Below, in pieces: positions 47,370 through 57,532 of a DNA stretch of 64,000 bases (within the stretch, counting starts at the first letter, position 1; the number at the start of each line of letters is the position of its first letter). Source of the stretch: Malania oleifera (Eukaryota > Streptophyta > Magnoliopsida > Santalales > Ximeniaceae); assembly GCF_029873635.1 (NCBI RefSeq), contig NC_080421.1:41521120-41585119 (forward strand). Direction: 5' to 3'. A program made the translations under genes and the position numbers. The notes beneath the pieces were generated by a model. It was not told the origin of the DNA and did not search any database. It saw only the letters and a list, made by a program, of their open reading frames with translations.

Positions 47370-47885
47370 ATGTTGTGTTAAATTTGATAGCCACGAGTCT
47401 CTGCTTAAAATGGCAGAATAGGGGAACAATTCTTAGATTTTCTTTTTCTTTTTCTACATGTAATTTATTCATTATGTACATTAATGGTTGGCAATGTTAT
47501 ACTATCTCAGCTTTTTTGTCAAATATATTTTCCATGTGAAATGTAAGTAACGCTGATCTCTTTATGGATTGGACTTGGAGAGACAACTTTCCGCTTGCCC
47601 GACATCCTCTGTAACTCATAACTTAATTAATACAGATGTGCCTTTAACCATCAATATATGCAATTGTGATTTCAGAGAACCCCTGCTTACATACTGTCAC
47701 CGTCCTAATCAGAAAATATCAGTCGGTATAACGTGCTCACCGCCATGCTTAGCAATCTTCATGTTTTGATGCGGCTCTTCTAAGCCTAGGAAATTAGATT
47801 GACCGCCCCTCCCCTCCCCTCCCAAATGAAAAACAAAAACAAAAACAAAAAGCAAAAGCAAAAACACAAAACAAAGCAAGAGGGC
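47370..47885. other. Intergenic space between two convergent genes
   Basis: About 0.5 kb that must hold the 3' untranslated regions of both RIC (plus) and RLP29 (minus). An A-rich 'aaaaacaaaaac' tract is at 47828-47875. No gene is supported; the 66-codon plus-strand frame at 47569 lacks family features. Confidence 0.6.
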
Positions 47886-49280
47886 CTACCAATCAATGAA
47901 AGAAAAGACAGAAAAAAACCCTAGAAGCAGTAGCAGCAGGTGAGAAGCCTGGTGGATTGAAGAAGACCCGGAGAAAAGGGCAGCATCAGGAATGTGGGGT
48001 TTGCTGCAAAATTTCAAATGCCCAGAGCTGATGCCATTTTTAGCAGCAGCAGAGCTTAAACCCTCATCAACACACAGCTCTGGGTTCCCTGCCAGCTTCA
48101 GCTTTTCCCCAATCCTTGCAGTAAACTTTGAGGAAAATGGAAGCCTACCACTCAGCATGTTGTTCTCCAAGTTCATCTCGTTTATAGAATCCAAAAATCC
48201 CAACTCTGGAGGCACTGTCCCTTCCAGCCTGTTGTTGTCGAGCCCTAAATAGCTCATGTTTCTCAAGAACACCCCCATGGAAGCTGGGATATTCCCAACC
48301 AGTCCCACCCCTGAAAACCCTATCCCCAAAATGTCCCCAAGCTTCTCCCATATTTCCGGAATCTGCCCCCCCAGGGGGTTCCCACTCAAATGGACCTCCC
48401 TCAGCCTCGGCATCTCTGCTAAAAACAGGGGAACCCCAAAATTAGCAAAGCCATTGTAACTCAAATCCAGAATCTCCAACTCCTGCAAATCCTTCATTGT
48501 TTCTGGGATTTTTCCTTCAAATCGATTCGAGCTCAGATCGAGCTTTAGAAGCCGCGAGAGCCGTCCGATCGAATCCGGAACATTCCCCTGAAACCCATTG
48601 TGGCTAAGATCAAGAACTCTAAGCTTCTTCAAGTCCCCTAAACTACGGGGAAGTTCTCCAGCGAGTCGATTCCTCGCGAGCGTAATCTGTTCAAGCTCCG
48701 GCAAGCTACCTATCCCCTCGGGGATTTCGCCATTAAGGCCGGTTCCGGTCAGAATTACCCTCCTCAAGCGACTGTAATTACCTAAAACGCCGGCGAGAGA
48801 CCCAGCCAGAGATGGGTTCTCTACGAGCACGAGCTCTTCCAAGTAAGACCCGAAACTCGGCGGAATCGGAGGCGGCGAGACTTGAGTTCCGGTGAAGCAC
48901 CCGTAGAAGAAGAGCTTCCGGAGGTATTTGAAAGTGAAAATGGTAGGAGAAAGCGTGGAGTTGGGGGTGCAAGGAGGGTTCATGGAATAGTCAGAGACGT
49001 AGCCGAAACTCAGCTCCGTGATGTGCAGAGTATCGGCGGTGCTGTTGTCGTCGTCGCCGCCGCCATAGAAGTCGCAAACGACGCCATGGGGAGCGGAAGA
49101 GCAGAGGTCGTCGGGGAAGAGAGAGCGCCATGGGATGTCCGAGTTGACGGACTCCAGGACTCTGTAGACAGATTCTTGCTCGTCCGGGTTCAGAATCGGC
49201 TGCTGCTGCTGCGAAGACACCATGGCGGGCATGAAGAGTGAAAGGGTAAAAACAAGAACACAGCCAGAAGGAAGCGCCAT
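47886..49280 (-). CDS. RLP29: LRR receptor-like protein RLP29 / PII-2 type
   Basis: An intronless gene for 464 residues, close to the length of Arabidopsis RLP29. It lacks a kinase domain. Signal peptide at 1-23 (hydrophobic FTLSLFMPAMVSS). The N-terminal cap has a Cys pair (C60, C69) in the FPDDLCSSAPHGVVCDF motif typical of RLP29 and Piriformospora-insensitive proteins, then Cys104 and Cys128. About ten leucine-rich repeats cover residues 118-385, for example LRVLDLSHNGFQGNVPDSIG and LLKLDLSSNRFEGKIPETM, with the family stretches FGVPLFLAEMPRLREVHLSG and GFLDSINEMNLENN. A C-terminal Cys pair (C403, C425) follows. Residues 447-462 are hydrophobic and end the protein, which suggests a GPI-type anchor or a short membrane tail, so the LRRs would face the cell wall. 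The start codon fits the signal peptide. The ligand and partner are unknown. Confidence 0.93.
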   Translation of the reverse strand: MALPSGCVLVFTLSLFMPAMVSSQQQQPILNPDEQESVYRVLESVNSDIPWRSLFPDDLCSSAPHGVVCDFYGGGDDDNSTADTLHITELSFGYVSDYSMNPPCTPNSTLSPTIFTFKYLRKLFFYGCFTGTQVSPPPIPPSFGSYLEELVLVENPSLAGSLAGVLGNYSRLRRVILTGTGLNGEIPEGIGSLPELEQITLARNRLAGELPRSLGDLKKLRVLDLSHNGFQGNVPDSIGRLSRLLKLDLSSNRFEGKIPETMKDLQELEILDLSYNGFANFGVPLFLAEMPRLREVHLSGNPLGGQIPEIWEKLGDILGIGFSGVGLVGNIPASMGVFLRNMSYLGLDNNRLEGTVPPELGFLDSINEMNLENNMLSGRLPFSSKFTARIGEKLKLAGNPELCVDEGLSSAAAKNGISSGHLKFCSKPHIPDAALFSGSSSIHQASHLLLLLLGFFSVFSFIDW

Positions 49281-49767
49281 TAGAGCTATAACTCAGAGGC
49301 TTTCAGAAATGCAGAAGAGAAGCAATGGAGATTGAAACTATGTAGAAGTTAAAGAGAAGGGAGCTCCTAGAGAGAGAGAGAGAGAGAGAGAGAGAGCATT
49401 AATGGAGAGATGGGGTTTGAATGGGGAATGAGAATGGGAAAAGGGGGGTAAGAGGACGTTGGGGAGTGAGGGATGTTTTGGCCGGAAAGGTGAAAGAGAC
49501 AGTGTGGAGAAGATATGGCGGAGGGATTTGGCGCTCTGCAGAACTCGGCCTAGGGGAGTAGAAGCGCTGCTCAGTGCTTTGCTTCTGCTGCGCCTCTGCT
49601 CTTTTTTGACTGTATTACCAATATGACCTTTTGCTGGAGGGTAATCGGATTCACTCTCTTCTTACCGCCCGCATCATTCCTCATAAAAGGTTCAACATAT
49701 TTATTCATTATATTAATAATAAATAAGCATATTGCTGGCCATAAAAAATTAAAATTTAGAATTTAAA
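49281..49767 (-). promoter_or_regulatory. RLP29 5' leader and promoter region with GA repeat
   Basis: Upstream of the RLP29 start, a (GA)n run of about 30 bases (49372-49396) lies about 100 bp from the ATG. It reads as (CT)n on the gene's strand, a common plant 5' leader feature and possible GAGA-type element. No clear TATA box was identified. Confidence 0.5.
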
Positions 49768-49784
49768 AACAACAACAATTTTAT

Positions 49785-50019
49785 TTTTTATTTTTTATTT
49801 TTTGGATATCGTCTGGGTGTCCCCAGTCGGCATCTACCAGATTACCCTAGGATGCATCACAGCTGAGACTAATCCCCATGCCTCACAGAACCCACCCCAA
49901 GGCACCGCAGGGAGGTAAATCGGGATTTGCTGAAGGCAGCAGGAATCGATCCCAAGCAGCTAACCTGAGTCACAGGCTCAGTCGAATCGCTCTTGCCACC
50001 CGAGCCAGCGCCCGGGGGT
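49785..50019 (-). mobile_element. tRNA-derived SINE with 17-bp target duplication
   Basis: Read on the minus strand, it begins ACCCCCGGGCGCTGGCTCGGG. A box-A-like sequence TGGCTCGGGTGG and a box-B-like sequence GGATCGATTCC (for Pol III) follow, and it ends in an A-rich tail of AAAAAATAAAAAATAAAAA type. It is flanked by a perfect duplication AACAACAACAATTTTAT (49768-49784 and 50020-50036), the sign of LINE-driven target-primed insertion. The body is about 235 bp. It lies about 0.5-0.7 kb upstream of RLP29. Confidence 0.9.
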
Positions 50020-50036
50020 AACAACAACAATTTTAT

Positions 50037-50847
50037 TGTTCATTACAAAATAAGACCGCGAATGAATCAAACTACTCATAGTAATTCATGAGTTTTCGTT
50101 CAAATTTGTTTAAACTTGCAAACTATTTGTTGTAAGTTTGGTTAAACTCGTTCGATGGACTCGGATTAAACTCATTTATAACTTATTTTATAAAGTTGAA
50201 TTAGGATAAGTTGCAATAGACTTTAAAATGGGGACTATGAGCTTGTTTAGTTTAAACTTCATTAACTTGAATTTAGTGCTAAGATTAATAGGATGACCTC
50301 CCAAGGGATAAAAGAACCTAAAATAATGTTAAATGAAAAATTATATCAATATGTAAAATTATAGAATTCATTTTGGTCTATTCTTATGTAGCAAACAAAT
50401 CGAGAATCTTTCACATCATATAGTGAGAAGCTCGTGAGTCCGTTTGAGCTTGAGCTCGAATTACCTCGTTTATAACCCCAATGACAATATAAAAATGAAT
50501 GGATATTTTTTTTTTTTTTTTTTTTGCAAATGACAGAAAGCAAACTAAAGTAAGCCTGTGGTTAGCGTTGAAGTTAAACTGCCCTGTGGAATTTCATAAT
50601 TATAAATACTGTAATTTCTATTTATGGTAGCAACACATTTATGCTGGTTTAGTTTTCAGAAGAAACCAGAGAATCTGTACATGCCTTCTATAGGGTTTAG
50701 GTTTAAATTTGTGAAAAATTTTATTAAGTTTGGCTCAATTTTATTCAAATTTAATCATTTTGAAATTGGTGACAAATTCTCAAATATTACAAAATTTCAT
50801 CATTTTTTATTTTCAGGAAAATATTTTATTTTATCATTATTCATTTT
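50037..50847. other. Intergenic, no gene supported
   Basis: AT-rich DNA with decayed 'gagcttgagctcgaatta'-type segments and a T run near 50505-50525. No coding family was recognised. Confidence 0.5.
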
Positions 50848-51184
50848 GTAATTGTGAATCTTCTTTCTACAAGAAAAATAAATTTATAATAATAAAGAAA
50901 TATATATATATATATATAGCCTCTCATATTGAAAGCATGAAATTGAAGCTCAAGGCAGAGAGAAGGAGCAAGAGAACACTTAGATATTATGCTGTTATTT
51001 CTGTTAATATGTTTCTATGTTGTATATATTTTTACAAGACCTTTCTATATTTTCACTGGAATACTTTCATTCTTGTTCATTGCAGTTCACACAAATTCTC
51101 AATTTGCATTCTCTATTTGCAGTTTTTCTGTTCTGATCATCAAGTTCTTCCAACTTTTTCTTTTGATTCATCGAATTCTTAACA
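50848..51184 (+). repeat. Copia 5' LTR (left border uncertain)
   Basis: The LTR must end at AATTCTTAACA (51184), directly before a primer binding site. A TG start near 50848 (TGTAATTGTGAATC) would give 337 bp, a usual size for small Ty1/copia LTRs, but the left end is a guess. A (TA)n run at about 50900-50918 may include the TATA region. Open frames here are incidental. Confidence 0.5.
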
Positions 51185-51196
51185 TGGTATCAGACT
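51185..51196 (+). other. Primer binding site, copia element
   Basis: TGGTATCAGACT directly follows ...TTAACA. It differs at its 3' end from the tRNA-iMet complement TGGTATCAGAGC. Confidence 0.8.
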
Positions 51197-51254
51197 GAAA
51201 ATCATACTTGCTTCTACAAATATTTTTTTTTTTTTCTTTTTCCATATCTTGCGA

Positions 51255-51392
51255 TGTAATAACCCTAAAAATGGCTATACAAGATTAGTGGGGTGATTCA
51301 AAAAAAATAATTAATTAATTTTTAAAAAAATAATAATTAATTAATTTTAAAAAAAATAATTAAATTTTATTTTTATTTTTATTAATAAAATA

Positions 51393-51443
<51 letters not shown>

Positions 51444-54061
51444 CATAAGTCACCTAAAGCTTCAAAAAAGCTTCAAGAGAGTTCAGAGAGAATCCAAAGA
51501 GCCCACCCTTCTTTTGTTTTCTTCTGCGCGCAAGACTCTCTCTCTCCTCATTCTCTCTCTCTTTCTTCTCAATTTCGTGACGGATACTCGTCCGATCGGA
51601 AATAAGAAAATATCACTGGACTCCATTTTCCACTGCAGTCATTTTTACTAGAGCAAATTGGTTGTGAGAGCGGCGTAAGCGTAACTCTTGAGGTAAGCCA
51701 AATCTCCCCTTTTTTTCTCAATTTCTTGCGAATTTTAAGCCTAATTGGCGATCGAACACCACCACGAGAATCTAGGAATAATTCTATACAAGTTTTGCGG
51801 AATGAATTTCTCATAAGATCGTCGTAGGCATAATCTCAAATTTGGGATAAGGGGGTTATTAAGGGACTTATTATTATTTAATTAGTATTGATTTAGAAAT
51901 GCTAGAATATTGAACATCTGAGGTTGAAGTAAGATTTTTGAAATTTAGGGCCCGGGTGAGCGCCGCGGGTGTAATTTCAGGACCCGCAGACATAATTCAA
52001 AAAATCACGTGAGGGTGTTAAATATTAGTTTAAATATTAATTTAGGGTATATGGAGCCTAGGAAAGGTTAGATGCGTATTATTTTGGGGTAATGAGTTAA
52101 TTAATCTGGAAAAAATGCGAATTGCAGGATTTGAGTTTTGAGCGCCAAGGGTATAAGATCTGAGTTTTAGCGAGACTCTCAATAAGTTGGGTAAGGAGAA
52201 TAAATTATAACAGTATTTTTAGAGCTACTATTTGAATCAATATGTGAAAATAAGCATATGGTATTTTGTCTGGAAATTATTATGATATAAATATCAGATA
52301 AATTGTATAGCATTTGAGTAATATTAAATTGTGATGTTTTGGAGTGTGAAATTAATATATTATGAATATTAGATGAAAACTGTGTGGCATATGATGTATA
52401 TTGAAAAATGTGAACTATAACGGCGAGTAATTTCTGAGAAAATATTGAAATGAGAATTATTGATATGATTAGTGGAAAATAATGAAATATGATATTTATA
52501 CGTGAGTAAAAATGATTTGCATGAAAAATGAGATTTTGGCAAATTATTGAAATGGGTATCTTGAGAAATGTTGAAATACATGAAACATGATATATACTAT
52601 TATGAGATGTTGAAATGTGCACAAAAAATGATAAGAACATTTATATTGAGATGAATTGAGATATACTGATATGAGATTAATGGTGTATATTGATATGGAA
52701 ATATTGAAACGTGAAAATGAGAAAGTGAATTCTGAAACGTATATACTGAAATATGATTGATGAAATGTCAATATCGCATAATGATTGCAGGTATGTGGTA
52801 GTGAACCCTAGTAGATGGTTGTGGAAACCCTAATGATGGATTGTGATATCGAGCACGATACCGTTTCTAGTGGTGTAGTGCAACCACAAAGACTCTTGGA
52901 GTGTGTGGTGTGACAGTCGACTGAACTGTTTTGTAGAGTTGTTGTGCCCCCTAAGTCCAGATCAGGGCTATTGGCCAATCAGTTGTACTACCGATGCGAG
53001 ATATGTGATATGATATTTTGATCTAATCGAGTCGGCCAACTACGGTTAGATCCAGCCTTCGGACCGCACAACTTTGACCATAGGGGGAAGCATGGCGTGG
53101 AAAGAAAGATCCTCAGGGTAGCCATGAGTTACAGACGCAATGTTGGTACTAGGTACCAAGGATACTCATGAGCTGGATAGTAAAATGGAAACGGAAAGTG
53201 AAATATTGATAAAATGAGCTAAAATGAGAAATGAAAGAAATAATGGAAATTGAGAAATAAAGAATAGTAAAATTGAGACATGGAACTGTGTGAGTTAAAA
53301 TATAAATAATTGAGGCGAAGTGAAACTCTCCCCCTGAGGGCTTACTGAGTAAGGTGAGTGCCCTAATGGGTATTGGATGTGGTCATACCTAGCTGCATAA
53401 CGTGTTAGGGTAGAGGGAAGCTACCTATATGGGCAGGTAATCTTCCCTATTCTCAGGAACTTCGCACGTAAATATGTGTTGGAATAATTGAATTTGAGAA
53501 ATGATTTTAAAACTTGTAAAAGCTTGTGTTGTATATCTATATGATTATGAGAATATATTTATCATTATATTTTTTTCAAATGAAATGTTGATTTGAAAAG
53601 TAAAGTGTATTGTAACTGAACTCATATGGCCACATACTGTAAATAATGTATTCATTCTTACTGAAATGTGTCTCACCCAAACTATCTAAATTTTTCAGCG
53701 AACGAGAATAGGCTAGGTGATAGAGCTCCGTGACCATAGGGAGTCGGGACCCTGACACACAGGGTGAGTTTTTGGACTAAGGGAGGTGTAATTCCCCTAG
53801 AGTTGAGTTGTTTTTAAGTTTGTGATGGTAATATATTTATATATGTATGTTGATACTTTGGGTATTGTATTTTGGTTGTTAAGTATGTACTATCTTCCGC
53901 AGTTAGATTGTATAAATGAAATAACTTTTTACCCGGTACCCAATGCGGGTTGGGTCATATGAATGGTAATAAGGTTGTTGACGTGGCTGATTTATGAATG
54001 TTGTTGATGACGAGTGAGTATTTATTTATTAAAAAAATTGTACGAAAATCAGGGCATCACA
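51255..54061 (+). mobile_element. G1 gypsy solo LTR in the copia leader
   Basis: It starts TGTAATAACCCTAAAAATGG and ends AATCAGGGCATCACA. The target duplications are TGCGA (51250-51254) and TGCAA (54062-54066), with one mismatch. Its 2807 bp read through the reverse of the G1 LTR at 57246-60100, including the (TTA)n run (about 51385-51442), the CGAGCACGATACCG block (about 52853) and the block 'gtaggcagcttccct'-like near 53420. It separates the copia primer site from its gag. Confidence 0.87.
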
Positions 54062-54133
54062 TGCAATCTTCATTGAAAATTCTTCTCAAAATTTTTTTTG
54101 TGAATCTTACATTTCTTATATCTTCTTGGAAAA

Positions 54134-54918
54134 ATGACAGAGGCAAATCCTCTTTTTTATTCATAATCTTCTCGTATCTCAAATGATTCTCCTATAAATC
54201 CTTCAGATGATTCTTCTAGCCCATATTATCTTCATTCTAGTGATAATCCAAGTTCCATCTTGGTCTCAGAAATCTTTGTAGGAGACAACTACATTGCTTA
54301 GAGTTGATCAATCACTATTGCTCTAACTGTCAAGAACAAGGTAGCTTTCATTGATGGACTACTCCTCCTACTAATCAACGTTTTATTCATAGTGCTTGGC
54401 TCTGTGCCAAAAATTTGGTACTCTCTTGGCTTATAAATTCTATTTCTAAAGATATTAGAAATAGCCTACTTTATGTTACATCTACTATGGATGTCTGGCA
54501 TGAGCTAAAAATAAGATATTTGAGAAGTGATGGCCCAAGAGTTTTTCATCTTGAAAAATCTCCAAGTTGTATAAATCAGGGTTCATCTTCGATTACAGAG
54601 TATTTCAGTGCTTTTAAGACTCTTTGGGATGAGTATGTCAGTTATAGGCCATTCCTAACCAGTACATGTGGCAAGATGGCTTCTTGTACCTATGATTTGT
54701 TCAACTTCTTATTGCTTCAATAGAATTCAGACTATGTATTGAAGTTTTCTTGTAGACCTGAATAATTCTTATGCTTCAATAAGAAGTCAGTTGTTACTTG
54801 TTGTTCCATTGCCTAGCATAACTAAAGTAATCTCTTTACTACTTCAAGAAGAAAGTCGGAGACAATTGACTAATTTTACAAATACTGAAACACGTGCTTT
54901 GTTAGCCAAGCAATATAC
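54134..54918 (+). pseudogene. Ty1/copia gag, broken
   Basis: After the start MTEANPLFYS come SPYYLHSSDNPSSILVSEIF and GDNYIA, the copia N-terminal domain. NKVAFIDGLL follows, then in another frame LVLSWLINSISKDIRNSLLY, STMDVWHELKIRYLRSDGPR and SSITEYFSAFKTLWDEYVSY (gag UBN2 family), and finally a SLLLQEESRRQL stretch. At least one frameshift (about 54365) and several stops are present, including TAG for the expected Trp at the GDNYIAW motif. Gag would form the particle. Coding stops where a G2 LTR enters near 54923-54932; protease and pol are not seen. Confidence 0.82.
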
Positions 54919-54931
54919 TTAGTGACATCTG

Positions 54932-56909
54932 TGTACTGAACCCCTCATGGGCCCAAAGTGTTACTTTAGTGACGTCTATGTACCTGATACCATCTCATAA
55001 CAATAAACATGCAGCGGAAGTAATGAAACATTCTTCATACATACATTACCAGAGTTCTATGTCCTTTAATATATAAAGGTTTCCCAATTATCCATATTAC
55101 AATCCGACCCAAAACTAGACAACTAGTTCGGTCCAAACAACCATAATACATATCCATTAACTTACAACATAACTCACATACACTTAAGATCATACAAATC
55201 TTCCCAAAAAGACTATTCTAACTTTCACCCCCTGACACTACTGAGCACGATACTTGTTATTTCCTGAAAAGATGATTTGTATATTGGGGTGAGACACTTC
55301 TCAATATAGGTGATGAAGTTAATATCAGTGTGTGGGCAGCATGAATTAGTGTTTACAGAAAAACATTCATTCATCATAAACCAAAAATAGTTGTCTTTAC
55401 ATCATACGTACTTATACAGTTGGAAATACTCATTTCATTTTTCTGATATAAAGAGTTCATTAATCACATAACATTATTTACATAAATATACAGATATGCA
55501 TAAAAGACACCTCTTGGGACTAACCACCATATATAAACCCCTGTGGTCTGGGTTGTGCTACCCGAAGGCTAAACTAAGCCTAGGGTGATCAACCCAGACA
55601 AAGTCAAACATACATTAGCGTCTAACACCGTCCACGAAGGCATCCGCAATTTCTTGCATACTCTAATTGCCCTATCATGTCCTGAAAGTTCGGGCTTCTA
55701 GGTAAGGTACACCATTTACCGAGGCTAATCAGCTGAAACCACCCACACCATTCTCGCAGTATAGTGTGGGCGCACATGGCTACATATGTAATTCCTAGTA
55801 ATGGTACCGTGCTCATAACATAATGGTCCTCAGGGTTCCTAGAGCATGTCGTGCAATTTAAGTAGTAAAAACATATTTCGTATTCATTTCATATAAAACT
55901 TGTCATTTAAAACCTCCGGCCCTCGGTCATCATTTAAAACTCGTATCATAACCGTTAAACATAATCCTGGCCCTCGCAGCTGTAAACATTATCTTGGCCC
56001 TCGCGGCCGTAAACATAATCCTGTATTTTCATAAACAGTTCTAGTATTTCACAAACATTCATAATTTTGGTTACAAAAGAGTACCTATATATCATTTGCC
56101 TGCCACAAAATTTCCTGTAATTTGAATATAGCCAGTATGCAACCAAGAAAACATAGCATATACAGTTTAAAACATAAAACTGAGCTTCCCACCATTCATT
56201 TATACTGAAAATACCATAACGTATATCCTAGGTTTGAAAACGGATCCTTTGAACGATTGGTTTTAGAAACTTCAACTGAAAACATAAATATACTTACTTC
56301 ATAAGCATTTCAAACGGTTTAATTTCATTAAAAATCTGACTTAACTTAATCCCCTTACCTATTTCTAAAAAAGAATCTGAAATGCTTGAAAACCAAATCT
56401 TAGATTTTTCCCAAGATCAAGAATCTACTCTGCTAGGATTGTAGATATTCGCTCCCTGATCCTCATGGTAACTTCTGATCGTCAATTCGGGTGACAAACA
56501 ACAAAGAAATCGAAGAGAGAGAGAGAGTATAGGCGTGGGTTAGAGAGAGAGAGAGAGAGAGATATATATATATATATATATATATAGTTTTCTTAATGAA
56601 GAAGCAAAAAAAAAATCCTATTTCTAGACTCTTGACCCGGTTAAATTCGTCGACGAAGTGGTGCCTTCGTCGACGAGTTACAGAAGGCCATTCGTTGATG
56701 AAAGAAAGGCTTCGTCGACAAACCCTAAACCTAATATTTTAGGCCATTCTAGATCTCTTCATTAAAGAGACTCTGAATTTCGGCAATGAACGACATAAGG
56801 GCCTTCATTGATGAGAACCTGGACCTCGTCGACGAAACCTGTTGTTCTACTTCCGAAATTTTCCTTTCTTATTTAATTTTCCCTATTTTTCTGGGTTTTG
56901 GTCTCTACA
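54932..56909 (-). mobile_element. 3' LTR of a minus-strand G2 gypsy element
   Basis: Plus-strand right end TTTTGGTCTCTACA (56909). The reverse complement starts TGTAGAGACCAAAACCCAGAAAAATAGGG, summarised here, which matches the G2 start at 22350. The left end lies at 54932 (TGTACTGAACCCC) or at TGACATC, 54923. Length is about 2.0 kb. The palindrome array is at about 56645-56845. The right side abuts a polypyrimidine run, so the internal domain extends rightwards on the minus strand. Confidence 0.78.
56645..56845 (-). repeat. GTCGAC-centred palindrome array, G2 copy
   Basis: Includes TTCGTCGACGAAG, TTCGTCGACGAGT, TTCGTTGATGAAA, TTCGTCGACAAAC, TTCATTGATGAG and CTCGTCGACGAAA. Confidence 0.82.
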
Positions 56910-57245
56910 ATCTCCCCTCCTTATAAAAATCCCGTCCTCGAAACTTTCTAACTACTTTCTATTAGATCATCTGAACTATTATTGCTCCGACTTTAGGAAA
57001 ATTCGTTGGCCACCCACATAACAGCCTTGTCTCAAATTTATTATCTGCCCTCACTTATGGCGGAGGAATACCATGGTTACACATAGTGTTTCGGGAATTT
57101 ACAATACCATACATATTTCTCCTAGAGACCATCCATACATAAACTCATAACAACTGACAAACTAAACATACTTACCTTACCTGACGTGCATATAAAACTA
57201 ACACGTATCTGTTCAACCGTACCGGTCTATCTAACACTGATCATC
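56910..57245 (-). mobile_element. 3' internal end of the minus-strand G2 element
   Basis: It begins with a polypurine tract on the minus strand (GGAGGGGAGAT). The TTTCGAGGACGGGATTTTTATAAGG sequence beyond it (described; 56918-56942) is the usual gypsy pol-to-LTR junction. The stretch 'ggaggaataccatggttaca' near 57063 recurs in the G1 element at about 60204. It is cut at 57246 by the G1 element. Confidence 0.7.
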
Positions 57246-57458
57246 TGTGATGCCCCGATTTTCGTACAATTTTTTTTTACAATAATAAATATTCACACAT
57301 CTTCAACAATATTCACAAATTGGCCACGTCAACAACCCGGTTACCACCCATATGACCCGACCCGCATTGGGTATCGGGTAAATAGTCATTTAATTTATAC
57401 AACCTAACAGCAGAAGACGGTATATACATAACAATCAGAATACAATACCCAGAGTATC

Positions 57459-57532
<74 letters not shown>

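Noticed and set aside
48882-49241. 119-codon plus-strand open frame
   Set aside because: It is a shadow of RLP29 on the opposite strand.
50730-51198. 150-codon open frame before the copia primer site
   Set aside because: It falls inside the copia LTR and the AT-rich leader. The Phe/Ile-rich product looks like translated AT-rich DNA.
52179-52771. Long Ser/Ile/His-rich minus-strand frames (up to 153 codons)
   Set aside because: They are antisense to an A-rich part of the G1 solo LTR, rich in 'gaaatatgatat'-type sequence. No domain was recognised.
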